From: Lithodes maja | Taxonomy: Eukaryota; Arthropoda; Malacostraca; Decapoda; Lithodidae | Reading direction: 5' to 3' | Length of the DNA stretch: 64,000 nt | NCBI GenBank assembly: GCA_037953745.1 | Contig: JBAKBP010003099.1 | Span: forward strand, 62,001-126,000 | In this document: one piece after another, positions 11,988-22,399 of the stretch | How positions within the stretch are numbered: the stretch's first letter is position 1 | Layout of the letters: each line of letters opens with the position of its first letter | The notes under the pieces: model-generated | What the model was told of the DNA's origin: nothing | What the model saw: only the letters and a program-made list of their open reading frames with translations | Database searches by the model: none | Position numbers and translations under genes: made by a program

Positions 11988-12464
11988 CCCTTCCTACCCG
12001 GGTGTCCTTGTGGAAGGACACCGCTGCAGAAGGGCAGGTACCCGGGCGTCCTTCTGACAGACAGTAAGCTTGCAAGCCTTGCAAGCTTGATCCGAACGCC
12101 GTGCGTCGGACGAATGTAAACAAAGTCGGTCGCTTCGTCACCGCACCTCCAAAAACAAGGAGAAGACTCGTTTGTTATTGTATGTCTGTATGTCGTAGTT
12201 TCATTAGTGAAAAGATGGTCGTATTGCTAACATCGCCTGAAAATGCTCTCCACTAAAATCGTCATCACAACTGAACCAGTTGACTTAGAGAGCTCTACTC
12301 AACGCCAGTTTACAGATTGGAAACCGCACTACGTTTAGGGATGCGTGAGAAATTTCTAGCAGTTAAAATAACAAAGATACGGTAGCCTAGGCCTAGACGT
12401 TTTTCGGCCATTTCGCCCGGGTATGGGCGACCGTCCTTCTAACAGGCAGCCCGGGTCCCGAGGG
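11988..12464 (+). mobile_element. TTAA element, A/B-intermediate copy
   Basis: It shares the TTAA at 11984-11987 with the B5 element and ends at TTAA 12465-12468. Ends: cccttcctacccgggtgtcc, and on the other side gcagcccgggtcccgaggg. Its middle (cagttgacttagagagctct) is common to families A and B, so it looks like a bridging subfamily. Non-coding. A G run and an A run follow at 12472-12510. Confidence 0.75.
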
Positions 12465-12584
12465 TTAAACATGGGGGGGGGGGGAAAAACAAAAAAAAAA
12501 AAAAAAAAATCCAATACCTGGCCAGTGCTGGAAAATGTCTCAAGATTAGTTGACACATAGAAAGTAATGGCATCTCCGTGGCAG

Positions 12585-12960
12585 GCCGTGGTGGTCAAGT
12601 GGTGAGCACGCTCGCGTGTGAATCTGAAAGACCCGGGATCGAATCCCTGCCACGGCGGACATTTAGTGGGTGCGGTAGTACGTCCTAGCATGTTTCACAT
12701 GCTTGCACCCAGTCAGGGGACATCCTGATGACGTATACAGACAAAACACACATAACAAAGCCACTCCAACACCTTCCTCTCTCTCCAACACCCCTTCTCC
12801 CCTCTCAACACTCTTCTCTGAGCTATTGCCGATAAAAATGGCATGTTCAGTCCTGTAAAAAATCGTAAGATTCAGAGTCGTAAAGATTCCAGGACGAGCT
12901 CATTAGCGGCGGATCCCCAGATCGACCGTGGTGATTGTCACCTAAACATCTACAAAACTA
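12585..12960 (+). mobile_element. tRNA-derived SINE
   Basis: The head at 12585-12656 can form a tRNA-like fold. The acceptor-like arms gccgtgg and ccacggc are perfectly complementary and 72 nt apart end to end. A D-arm-like tggtcaagtggtgagcacg gives an A box, and gggatcgaatccc gives a B box. No clean anticodon arm is apparent and there is a non-tRNA body downstream to about 12960, so I call it a SINE rather than a working tRNA gene. Confidence 0.65.
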
Positions 12961-13128
12961 ATACTACATACTCCACTCCTCCCTCAACTTGACCTTTTAT
13001 TTGCTCCTAGGGTAAATGTCTTATCCGCAACTGCCACTGTATTTCACTGTCCTAGGTAAAGTATATTATAGTGGCATGGAACCTATGGTAAATCTTATAA
13101 ATCTGCACGCTGAATTTTGACTCTTTAA

Positions 13129-14092
13129 CCCTCCAGCCCCGGCTATGTATTATATATATATTCCTCGAAATCCGGGTGTTTTGGCCGAAAAACGTCTAGG
13201 CTAGGCTACCGTATATTCGTTAATCAGACTGCTTCCCGCATTCCCGCGCATCCCCAAGCGTAGCTGTGTTATTTACCTGTAGAATGGCATTAAGTAGAGC
13301 TCTCTAAGTCAACTGGTTGAGCTGTGATGATGATTTCATTGGAGATAACTTTATGGCCAAAACAGCCACTTTACACCACTTTTCGATACTTAACAACAAC
13401 ATACAGGCACACACGAACAAGCGACGCTCTCCTTCTTGTGGCCGGAGATGCGGAGCGTCGGTCCAGCCGGCTGTTGTTTACATGCGTCGGACCGACGCCT
13501 CGCACACCAAGCTCACAGGCTGTGACGTCATGGGTGTTTAACCCTTGGTTCCCGGATGACCTCTTGTACGCCCATAAAAAAGCATGTAACAGGTACCCGG
13601 AAGGCCTCTTATGCACCCATGACGTCACAGCCTGTGAGCTTGCTGTGCGAGGCGTCGGTCCGACGCATGTAAACAACAGCCGGCTGTACCGACGCTCCGC
13701 ATCTCCGGCCACAAGAAGGAGAGCGTCGCTTGTTCTTGTGTGCCTGTATGTTGTTGTTCAGTATCGAAAAGTGGTGTAAAGTGGCTGGTTTGGCCATAAA
13801 GTTATCTCCAATGAAATCATCATCACAGCTCACCCAGTTGACTTAGAGAGCTCTACTTAATGCCATTTTACAGGTAAATAACACAGCTACGCTTGGGGAT
13901 GCGCGGGAATGCGGGAAGCAGTCTGATTAACGAATATACGGTAGCCTAGCCTAGACGTTTTTCGGCCAAAACACCCGGGTTTCGAGGAATATATATATAA
14001 TACATAACCGGGGCTGGAGGGTTAAGAGACCATCCGGGTTCCTGTTACATGCTTTTTTATGGGCGTTCAAGAGCCCATCCGGGAACGGAGGG
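13129..14092 (-). mobile_element. TTAA element family B, copy B2 (outer, interrupted)
   Basis: This is a minus-orientation family B element with TTAA at 13125-13128 and 14093-14096. It is split at a TTAA in its own subterminal repeat (13538-13541 / 14022-14025) by copy B3. Left half 13129-13537; remainder 14026-14092, which ends gggaacggaggg. The TTAA at 14093-14096 is shared with the family C element that follows. Confidence 0.85.
13542..14021 (+). mobile_element. TTAA element family B, copy B3 (inner)
   Basis: 480 bp, plus orientation, inside B2. Start cccttggttcccggatgac, end aaccggggctggaggg. It is almost identical to the copy at 42514-42993 (both carry ttcagtatcgaaaagtggtg and taatgccattttacagg), which implies recent movement of both. 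Confidence 0.88.
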
Positions 14093-14698
14093 TTAATACT
14101 CCACGAGCGGCTAGGTCGGTAACTTCTACCTGCCAAGCGGGTAGTTTTACCCTAAACGAGCTTATTTCCGTGCGCTTTTTCATGCATAAACAAGAGCCAG
14201 AGCGTAATACAAGTATGTATCCGTGAAAGGGCGATAATTGAGCTTTCCAATGACACCATAACCATATTTCTACGACCACTGGTTCTCTTGCAACGATCGT
14301 GCAACACGAAGGAAAAATTGCTAAATTACGGTAATTTCCTTACATAATTCCCTGTCTAGCGAGGTAGTGGGTGTGGATGTGTGTGGAGGTGGGCCCAGTG
14401 CCGACGCGGGAGCCGTGCCGAACGGTCAGGGTCAACCTACGCTCCTCCCACCGCTCGGACTCTCTCTCAGAGCCAATTATGTGCTCAAAATTGCTACCGC
14501 CTTAACCCCTCCAACCCGGATGGGCTCTTGAACGCCCATAACAACCTCGGCCCGCGCAACCCGGATGGCCTCTTGTACGCCCCTTGCTTGCATGCTTGCT
14601 TTTCGAAAGCCGCACGTAAATTTTGGTATCATGGGACGGTAGGTGGCGCCACCCGGCGTAAACGACGCCACAACAACAGTATCTACCCCGACGCCATC

Positions 14699-17592
14699 AT
14701 GGACAGTACGCCAAATAGTGATTCCGCCGTGTCCGACATCGTGCTTCCTACGACGCCCTTGCTAGTTCGTCGCGCCTTACCCCGACGCCATCGCCTAAAT
14801 GTGTTATCTCCCGGAGGTATTGAGACGACTTTGAGACTTTATGAGCGAGCTGATGCCAAGCATATTGTTGATGATTTAGTCAGTGACGACTCGAGTAATT
14901 ATAAGTCGAGTGATTATGGCCATCAGAGTGAGAAAGAAGAGCAATTCCTGGGATTTGCGAGAGAATTTGACAGTGATGAGAGTGATGTAGGTGATGTACC
15001 ATTTATTGAGGAAGCTGGTTTACCTAAAGACAGTGAACTTGGGAGAGTAAGTGAGTGGGAGAGTTCAAGGTCACTCACCAAATTTCGCATAAGTGACACG
15101 ACTCCAAGCCCATCCCCAGGTAAATCGCCTTTCAAGCTAAATTTGTATAAGCAAAAAATACTTAAGAAGGCGGCCGCGGCAGCTAGGGAACAAGCAAAAA
15201 TACTTGGTGAGGATGAGGCTGTGAGTGAGGGTCAGCGTGGTGACCCTTCTCGACCGCCATTGTCTCCCTTATCTACCCACGCCACCCAAGATGACCCGGA
15301 TGCCCCGCATTCTTCCCCACCACCCCCACCATTGCCAAGGGTTGAGGACCCCCCACTTTCGGCCTATTTGCCTCCTAGGTCCCCCGACAGGAGACATACT
15401 GTTGCCGAAAAGGGGAAAGGTAGAAAATATACTAAGAAAATTAAGAAAAGTAAGAGAGTTTTGTTCGAGGCTCCCGCGGCGGCGTCCACCCCGGCCGGCC
15501 CCAGCCATACGTCCCCGCAACTTTCCCCACGGTCCTCCCCACCTCTCCCGCCTTCAACATGTCTTCCTGCAGAAGTCTTTGAGCTCGCATCACCAATACC
15601 TGAGCCTAGTGAAAGTGAATCATTGCTTTCTGTCACTCGTCGCAGGCCAAGGAGCCCGGGACCTCGGGGGGACACAGCCTCACCTGCCACTCCTTCCCCA
15701 CCTCGCCCACCCGCACGCCGCCCACGCATCACTGGTTCCCCGCCAGATTATGTGGGGGACACTGATGATGAAGGACACCTCTCTGAAGACTCTGGCCATG
15801 ATTACATAGGTCCACCGTCAGGGCAAGATGACCACTCTGACGATGAATATACAGTATGGACATCGACGACCCTCGACCCACCCGCTTGGCCCGGCGTCGT
15901 GCTGCCCGTCTTGCTGCCCGCCGCCCTGGCCGACGCCCTGGCCGCCCTAGGGCGCGCGCCTCCCGAGTTGGCCGTGGGCGTGCTGGGCCACCAGCTGGAG
16001 CTCCTCGTCAGCGTAGACAAGACCCATTCTACGTTTTTCAGTGGCAAGACGTAGTTGATGGGGATGGATACAACCCTGATGTGCCAGCTTTTGATGAGGT
16101 ACTGGAGGGTTCAGGCATTACCCCCAATTTTCCTGCAGGCCCCAATGCTCCACCACACGAACTATTTGAGGCATTCTTTGATGAGGAGGTGGTAGGCTAT
16201 GTTGTCAAAGAGACAAATAAGCAGCACCAATACCAGGTCCACGTTTTGGGCAAGGTGACCAAGGGCCACATGAGGAAGTGGACCCCAGTGACTCATAAAG
16301 AATTCATGGTGTTCCTGGCACTCACCATGCTAATGCCTCATGTCAAGAAGCATAGGTTGCCTGACTATTGGATCACCAATGATCTGATTTCCACCCCTGC
16401 CTTCGGGAAATATATGGCTCGCGACTGGTACCTTGATATCCTCGCAGCGCTCCATCTTGTCACCAACCTTGACGTCCACCTCCCAGACAAGCTGTGGAAG
16501 ATTAGGACGTTGTATGAGATAATGCGAGAACGCTTCACCTCCTACTTCAAGCCCTTTCGCAAGGTCGTCATTGACGAGTCTCTTGTGCTGTTCCGGGGAA
16601 AACTCAGCTTCCGGCAGTACATCCCCTCAAAAAGACATCGCTTTGGCATAAAATTCTTTGTGCTGTGCGACTGCCAAACTGGCTATGTCCTGGACTTCCT
16701 GGTCTACAGTGGGAAGGAAGGGGACTTGCTTGTGGACCCCCTCATTGGCTTTGGCGGAGCAGTGGTGCAAGCCATGATGGACCGCTACTTCAATAAGAAT
16801 CACGTCCTCTACACGGACAATTATTACACGTCCCCCACTCTCTCACAGTACCTGCATGAGCGCAAGACGGGGACTGTAGGCACAGTACGAGGGAAAAGGA
16901 AGGGCATGCCACCTTTCCCTCCAAAGACCAAAAAAGGTGATGTCTTCAAGAAGAAGTCGGGGCCCATTCTGGCTATCCACTGGCACGACCAGCGGAAGGT
17001 CAACCTCCTGAGCACCATCCACAAGGGGGAAATGGTGGAGAATGGCAAGGTGGATCGCCGCACCCAGGCCAGGGTGACCAAGCCCGATGCTGTCCTGGAC
17101 TACAACATCAACATGAGGCTGGTGGACAAGTCCGACATGCAGATAGGCTTCATTGACTGCCTGCGTACCTCGTGCAGATGGTACAAAAAGTTCTTTCTGC
17201 ATATGGTGGACATGTCAGTTCTGAATGCCTACAATATATACAGGCTTCGGAATGAGAACCCACCCCTGAAGTTCAATAGCCTGCGGAGGTTCCAAAAGCA
17301 GGTGTTGACGGAGCTCCTGGAGAAGTATGCTACGCCACAGAGGGCAGTGGCACATGCTGGGCCCGCCGTTCTCGACCGCTTGCAGTCTGGTCCATACTTG
17401 CTTAGGCACAGGCTTGGTTTCCTGCCTCAGAATGAATCAGGAAGAACACAGCAGAAGCGGTGCCATGTCTGCTACAACAGCAGGGTGAGGCCGAACCCAG
17501 GTAAAAAGTCAACCATGGAGTGTGTGACGTGCAAGGTGGCACTCTGTGCTGTAGAGTGCTTCTTTGATTACCACTCCAAGCTGGAGTTCTAA
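14699..17592 (+). pseudogene. PiggyBac-type (DDE/D) transposase, one 5-bp frame break
   Basis: The enzyme would excise the element and reinsert it at TTAA. From the ATG at 14699 a first frame runs to beyond 15850 and a second carries the catalytic domain to 17592. They are offset by exactly the 5-bp CAGTA in TACAGTA at 15850-15856, and without it one frame of about 962 codons spans everything. The N-terminal part (14699-15850) is acidic, then Ser/Pro-rich, with no fold I recognise, and is unusually long (family members are often near 600 residues). An Arg-rich stretch at about 15874-15990, a possible nuclear localisation signal, precedes the core. The start fits an ATG just downstream of the terminal repeats. 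As written, the gene is broken. Confidence 0.85.
15856..17592 (+). CDS. PiggyBac transposase catalytic region (578 codons, open)
   Basis: The open frame begins at ATG 15856, inside the longer ancestral gene. Motifs: the entry block QDPFYVFQWQDVVDGDGYNP; first catalytic aspartate in FRKVVIDESLVLFRGKLSFR; second in HVLYTDNYYTSPTL; third region in DYNINMRLVDKSDMQIG; then SCRWYKKFFLHMVDMSVLNAY. The C terminus has a cysteine-rich zinc-binding domain (CHVCYNSR ... MECVTCKVALCAVECFFDYH), which in piggyBac binds the transposon end. All key acidic residues are present. Whether this shorter protein is made is unknown. A splice alternative (tttttcag at about 16030) is possible, but the scar explanation is simpler. 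Confidence 0.88.
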   Translation: MDIDDPRPTRLARRRAARLAARRPGRRPGRPRARASRVGRGRAGPPAGAPRQRRQDPFYVFQWQDVVDGDGYNPDVPAFDEVLEGSGITPNFPAGPNAPPHELFEAFFDEEVVGYVVKETNKQHQYQVHVLGKVTKGHMRKWTPVTHKEFMVFLALTMLMPHVKKHRLPDYWITNDLISTPAFGKYMARDWYLDILAALHLVTNLDVHLPDKLWKIRTLYEIMRERFTSYFKPFRKVVIDESLVLFRGKLSFRQYIPSKRHRFGIKFFVLCDCQTGYVLDFLVYSGKEGDLLVDPLIGFGGAVVQAMMDRYFNKNHVLYTDNYYTSPTLSQYLHERKTGTVGTVRGKRKGMPPFPPKTKKGDVFKKKSGPILAIHWHDQRKVNLLSTIHKGEMVENGKVDRRTQARVTKPDAVLDYNINMRLVDKSDMQIGFIDCLRTSCRWYKKFFLHMVDMSVLNAYNIYRLRNENPPLKFNSLRRFQKQVLTELLEKYATPQRAVAHAGPAVLDRLQSGPYLLRHRLGFLPQNESGRTQQKRCHVCYNSRVRPNPGKKSTMECVTCKVALCAVECFFDYHSKLEF

Positions 17593-17862
17593 TAATCATA
17601 CTGAAATTGCCAAATAAAATGACAATATGTACACTATAATTATATATAGGCAAAAAGTGGAAGAAAACCAATTTATTATAATACAAAAGTCAAGTATTAT
17701 GAGAAAATTGATACAAATACAATTCCACCATAATAATATGTGAAAGTGACACATATGTATATACCAAGTGACATTCATATGATTAGAACCTATAGAAATA
17801 TATAAATCAGTGAAAAAAGACACAATAAATTGTATATAAAACGTTTACAAATCATATAACTA

Positions 17863-18570
17863 AGTGAAAGTGACACAAGACCTAAGATTTGATGGCCAAA
17901 GTATAATAAATACCTGTGATAACGAATAATCAGTGCCTAATACAACAATAACCTACCTCAATTACTAATAAAATGTACGGTATCGAGTGAAAATGAGCAT
18001 TATCAGTGACAGTGACACTCTCTAAAGCATATTTGTCAAAGTGAAAGTGACACAAGACCTAATATTTGATGGCCAAAGTATAATAAACACCTGTGATAAC
18101 GAATAATCAGTGCCTAATACAACAATAACCTACCTCAATTACTAATAAAATGTACGGTATCGAGTGAAAATGAGCATTATCAGTGAGAGTGACACTCTCT
18201 AAAGCATATTTGTCAAAGTGAAAGTGACACAAGACCTAATATTTGATGGCCAAAGTATAATAAACACCTGTGATAACGAATAATCAGTGCCTAATACAAC
18301 AATAACCTACCTCAATTACTAATAAAATGTACGGTATCGAGTGAAAATGAGCATTATCAGTGACAGTGACACTCTCTAAAGCATATTTGTCAAAGTGAAA
18401 GTGACACAAGACCTAATATTTGATGGCCAAAGTATAATAAACACCTGTGATAACGAATAATCAGTGCCTAATACAACAATAACCTACCTCAATTACTAAT
18501 AAAATGTACGGTATCGAGTGAAAATTAGCAATATCAGTGACAGTGATACCCTAATAAACATATTTTATAT
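17863..18570 (+). repeat. Minisatellite, 4 x 177 bp, inside the piggyBac element
   Basis: Units start with agtgaaagtgacacaagacc at 17863, 18040, 18217 and 18394, giving an exact 177-bp period. Copies 2-4 are nearly identical; the first and the end of the fourth are more diverged. The array lies between the transposase stop and the right terminus. Shorter related words (gtgaaagtgacac) occur just upstream at 17741. Confidence 0.93.
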
Positions 18571-19030
18571 AATTGGCCTCAAAATAACTAGAAAATATCA
18601 AATAAACATCACATTCTCAATATCAAACACTAAAATCGTCTAAGGGAGATAAATACTTTGGCGCGGCGAGCGGCTAGGTGCGTCGTAGCCATGGCCGGGC
18701 CGACGCTTTCGAACGCGGGAAGAATTTACCGCATAAAAAAGCACTCGTCTTCCCACGCTCACCATTATGCAACCAGAGGGGCTAGAGACCTCTACTCAAC
18801 GCCATTCGACAGAGGAAGGTTTGTGGAACATTATTCTTTTTTATTCACAACATTACATGCCATATTCATTCACTTACAGAGTAGTTAACATAGGCCAAAA
18901 ATCGTCAAAACCCCCGGTACAGCAGCACAGTCGCGAGCTATAGCCCCCGGGGCTGGAGGGTTAAGGCGGTCCCTGCCACATTGTCCTTGGTTCTCTAGAC
19001 CGCCTTAAGTCGGGCCCCGCCAATAAGGGG

Positions 19031-19084
19031 TTAACAAAATACTATTAACAAAATACTATTAACAAAATACTATTAACAAAATAG
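19031..19084. repeat. Short minisatellite, 14-bp unit with TTAA
   Basis: The unit ttaacaaaatacta recurs at 19031, 19045, 19059 and 19073, directly at the right edge of the family C element. Every unit contains a TTAA. Confidence 0.85.
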
Positions 19085-19159
19085 GCCCTAAACAAATTCT
19101 CATTGACAGCCCACTTCTGATGATCCACCTCAAAAACGTCATTCATAGGAGTCTAGTTT

Positions 19160-19260
19160 TATCTATCGATTGCCAGACACCATGATCCCCGAAGGGGTGG
19201 CCACAAATGAATTCATCACCCTATTCCTTGTCACTGCTTTCAGCATTCCTACAACCTTCT
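19160..19260 (-). pseudogene. RTE-like LINE 3' fragment
   Basis: It matches the end of the RTE-like element at 10232-10320 (shared gatccccgaaggggtggcca) next to a short atctatcgat tail, then jumps to sequence like 10730-10750, so it carries an internal deletion. Non-functional. Confidence 0.65.
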
Positions 19261-19689
19261 TCCCTGTTGAACTCTCTCCCGCACTTCATACTCCTACTGT
19301 ATCTTTACTTATCACACTGCCCAAATACTTTTATGAGATGACATTCTCCATAACCTGACCATTCTACCTCACCTAACACTCTATGACTGCACCCCTTTAA
19401 CTCACACTCATTATCACTCATTTAGCTTTAACATTAGCTCCCCCCCCCCCCCCCATAGCGTGGATGATGGCTCTATAAATCTTGTAGACTCGCTTTACAC
19501 AGCAATTATTTGAGATATGCAACACATGCAAGTAATTTCTTAAATAACAGACCTACAGCATTCAACACGCCACTCTCATGCCTCCCAAACCTAATCTTGC
19601 TATTCTTGATACCTCTGGATTTCATAATACATACACATACACATACAGTACATACACAAATTTAAAGACCGAGCGCTCCACACAAAATG

Positions 19690-20110
19690 TGGTTCTGGTC
19701 TCACGTCCTAATGGCGGCGTTCCAGGCAGCCCTACTAGGAGCTGTCTCACTTGTCAGGTTCTTTGATTTAAGATAAGACTGCAAAGTCCGATCCCACATC
19801 TTTCTTGGTCCGCCCCTTGGTGCAGCTCCCTCTACATTCATGGACTTGCATCTTTTCACCCAGCTTTGTTCATCTATCCTCTCCACATGTCCAAACCACT
19901 CAAGCCTGCTAGTACGCATCTCATCACTGATACTCTTGATACCTAACCTTCTCCTTAGTTCTACACTTGATAGCCTATCTTGCAGTTTGGTACCATACAT
20001 CCATCTCACCATCCTCATCTCATTGCGTTCCACTCTGTTGGTATCATCCGCTTCGACAGGCCACGTTTCTGAAGCATATGTCATTGCGTTTCAAACGCAT
20101 GGAGCGCAAC
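19690..20110 (-). pseudogene. RTE-like LINE, C-terminal fragment
   Basis: The minus-strand frame 20084-19701 reads MTYASETWPVEADD, TSRLEWFGHVERI and GGPRKMWDRTLQSYL, the end block of an RTE-type polymerase, and finishes in a 3' UTR with ggttctggtctcacgtccta at 19691-19710. Relatives are at 21525-21960, 26851-27430 and, as 3' UTR only, 20640-20740 and 22291-22385. It is 5' truncated. Confidence 0.75.
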
Positions 20111-20491
20111 ATCTTTCCAACATGAAATGAGTGCTCAATTCTTGAACTTGAACACAAACATAGTTTATATATGGTAGAAAAATACTTACCGGTATGTCAA
20201 TATTTTTAGAAAATTACTACAGAATTATTTTCCATGTCTATGTTTTCTCATTATAATAGAGGTACACCTAAGGACTGATAGGCCCTATAGTGCAGGACAC
20301 AAACTATAATATTATACAAATAAAAGAACTAGCTCCATAATATGTTATTATTAGAAAGATATTGCTGCATATTACTTCAGTAAGCACTGGTATTCAGTAG
20401 CTCTGGCCTAAATACTGTACCGCAGGGCAGCTCTCGCCGAGGCCACTGAAGGATGGCTGAATCATATCAAAACAAATAGAAAACGGACACT

Positions 20492-20630
20492 ATGGTGAAA
20501 TATCAGAGAATGGAGTCGGTTGGATCTAGGAAGAGTTTGTTTATATTTCCCACAAAACAGTTAACCGCAAAACCATGGTAAAAAATCAGAAAATGGCGTC
20601 AGTTGGATCCAGGAAGTGTTTGTTTCTTTA
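20492..20630. repeat. Degenerate direct repeat, about 2 x 75 bp
   Basis: Two related segments (tcagagaatggagtcggttg and tcagaaaatggcgtcagttg), each continuing into ggaag-gtttgttt. No coding sense. 20740-21520 holds no recognisable gene. Confidence 0.6.
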
Positions 20631-20639
20631 CGTTAACCC

Positions 20640-20740
20640 ATACATATACTGTATATATACATGCATACACAACTTAAAGACAGAGTACTCCCCACAAAGT
20701 GCGGCTCCGGTCTCACATCCTAATGGTGGTATCGTATAAA
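20640..20740 (-). pseudogene. RTE-like LINE 3' UTR remnant
   Basis: The stretch cggctccggtctcacatcct at 20702-20721 matches the 3' UTR of the RTE-like copies at 19690 and 26880. A tail region with TACTGTA precedes it. Only the last 100 bp are present. Confidence 0.5.
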
Positions 20741-21524
20741 TACGATAGAATATGACTCTTTTGTGATCTCGTATGTCTGTGACGTCACGATCTCTCCTCC
20801 AGCACGACGTAGGACGAGTAGATCGTATATTATAAGATTGTAAATAAGTTAAGTTATAAAAGGCCTAATATGCTATTAAGCAATATTGCCATGGTCTTAT
20901 GTAGTATATATGAATTTATCGTATATATTAATATAATTTATCGTATAGAGCAACCTAAATGCGGTACGATAATTTGGGCTCCTGGCGGTTTGCCAAGGCA
21001 GCAAGGTGTGCTTTTGAGGTACGCCAGAGCCTTCACGAACACCAACCAGTTAACATCTAATTTTCCGCCCTCAGTTGATCGTGCTTTTGTGCCTGTAATC
21101 ACAATACACATACAACAATACACTCAGCTACACCATCACGACGCTCTCATCGACATCATGACTGACTGATAGATAAGCATAAATTATAATAATCATGTCC
21201 ATTCCCATGTAATCATTTATTCTTTCTTTAACTTGACTCGAGTCTTGGGACCGAAGTCTCGTTCCCCATTGTCCACCACCATATTGGGTAAAACGTTCTC
21301 CCTTACCTCATTGCCACGTGGAACTATTGGTGAGTTAATTCCTGGCTAATATTAACCCTTATAACCTTACCCTATATATACATTTATTATGTGAGACCTT
21401 TGGATATAAATTAGCTTGTTTCAGATTGAATTCAATTTAGATATAGAGTAGTTTTCATTTAGATTGATTTTATTTGATTCATTATAGCTTAGTAATATTT
21501 AACTTCCATTGATAGTTTACCACA

Positions 21525-21960
21525 GGTGGCGCTCCAGGCAGCCCTGTTCAGAGCTGCCTCACTAGTCAGATTTTAATTCAAGATCAGACTGGAAGGTCTT
21601 TCTTGATCTGCCCCTTGGTGTAGTTCCCTCCACGTTTGCGGAATTGCATCTTTTCACCTAACTAAGTTCATCCATCCTCTCCACATGTCCGAACCATCCA
21701 AGCCTGCTAGTACGCATCTCATCACTGATACCCTTTAATACCTAACCATCTCTTCAGCTCTTCACTAGATATCCTATCCTGCAGTTTGGCCCCACACATC
21801 GATCTCACCATTCTCATCTTGTTACCTTCCATTCTGTTGATATCATTCGCTTTGACAGGCCACATTTCTGAAGCATGTCACTGCGCTTCTAACACATGAA
21901 GTGTACACCTTTCCCTTGAAGAAGTGAGGGAGTCTTCTCATGGTAATTAGTGGCAGTTCC
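21525..21960 (-). pseudogene. RTE-like LINE, degraded fragment
   Basis: It is homologous to 19700-20110 and 26900-27390 (shared gcctgctagtacgcatctca, here at 21702-21721) but with stops and indels. It ends near 21530 with ggtggcgctccaggcagccc, the 3' UTR block. Non-functional. Confidence 0.65.
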
Positions 21961-22290
21961 CACAACTTTACCCAGCCGCATCTAATTCTGGCAAGACGAC
22001 CTCAGCCCCACAACTAGAAGAGATGGTATCTCCCAAGTAGCAAATCTTGTTCACCATCTCCAGTGACTCAATGCCAACGTTAACACTCTCGAGCCAGTCA
22101 CTGAACACAAGCTCACCTACTTGCATAGTATGCAAACAAAAATTTTCAACTTCGGACTTCTTCCTCGGTAGAGGTTCCTTTATTCTAGTGGAGCACTTGT
22201 TCCTATGGTGTACTCAGCAGCTGCACAAAGGGGAAGACCAATAAAGATGTGAGATCAGACCTTGAGGTTATATCTTAAATAAAAAAAACT

Positions 22291-22385
22291 GATAAGTGAG
22301 GCAGCTCTGAACAGGGCTGCCTGGAGCGCCACCATTATGACGTGAGACCAGAACCGCACTCCATGTGGAGCACTCGGTCTTTAAA
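22291..22385 (+). pseudogene. RTE-like LINE 3' UTR, opposite orientation
   Basis: This is the reverse complement of the 3' block seen in the other RTE-like copies (ctggagcgccaccattatga near 22321; gagcactcggtctttaaat near 22367). Only the last 100 bp or so are present. Confidence 0.55.
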
Positions 22386-22399
22386 TATACAGTACGTAT

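Larger units (their letters stand above)
14506..18960 (+). mobile_element. PiggyBac transposon with transposase gene (family B master-type copy)
   Basis: A 4455-bp element with TTAA target duplications at 14502-14505 and 18961-18964. Ends are inverted, cccctccaacccgg on the left and ccggggctggaggg on the right. The left end repeats a subterminal motif (cccggatgggctcttg, then cccggatggcctcttg). It carries the transposase gene (14699-17592), a fourfold 177-bp repeat (17863-18570) and a right end with ctctactcaacgccattc. That motif and the termini are shared with the roughly 480-bp B elements, so this is the best candidate source or close relative of their mobiliser. Confidence 0.92.
14097..19030. 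mobile_element. TTAA element family C, copy 3, split by the piggyBac element
   Basis: The two halves, 14097-14501 and 18965-19030, join into one family C element bounded by TTAA at 14093-14096 and 19031-19034. The inner piggyBac element landed in a TTAA that was the centre of a palindrome, accgcc-TTAA-ggcggt. The last bases, gccccgccaataagggg, match the end of the copy at 11034-11454. Orientation relative to the copy at 9168 is inverted. Confidence 0.72.

Noticed and set aside
13324..13779. Open frame of 151 codons across 13.3-13.8 kb
   Set aside because: It crosses the junction between two nested MITEs in opposite orientation; an artefact of the insertion.
17863..18570. CRISPR-like array
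   Set aside because: Direct repeats are adjacent 177-bp units with no spacers; it is a minisatellite in a eukaryotic transposon.
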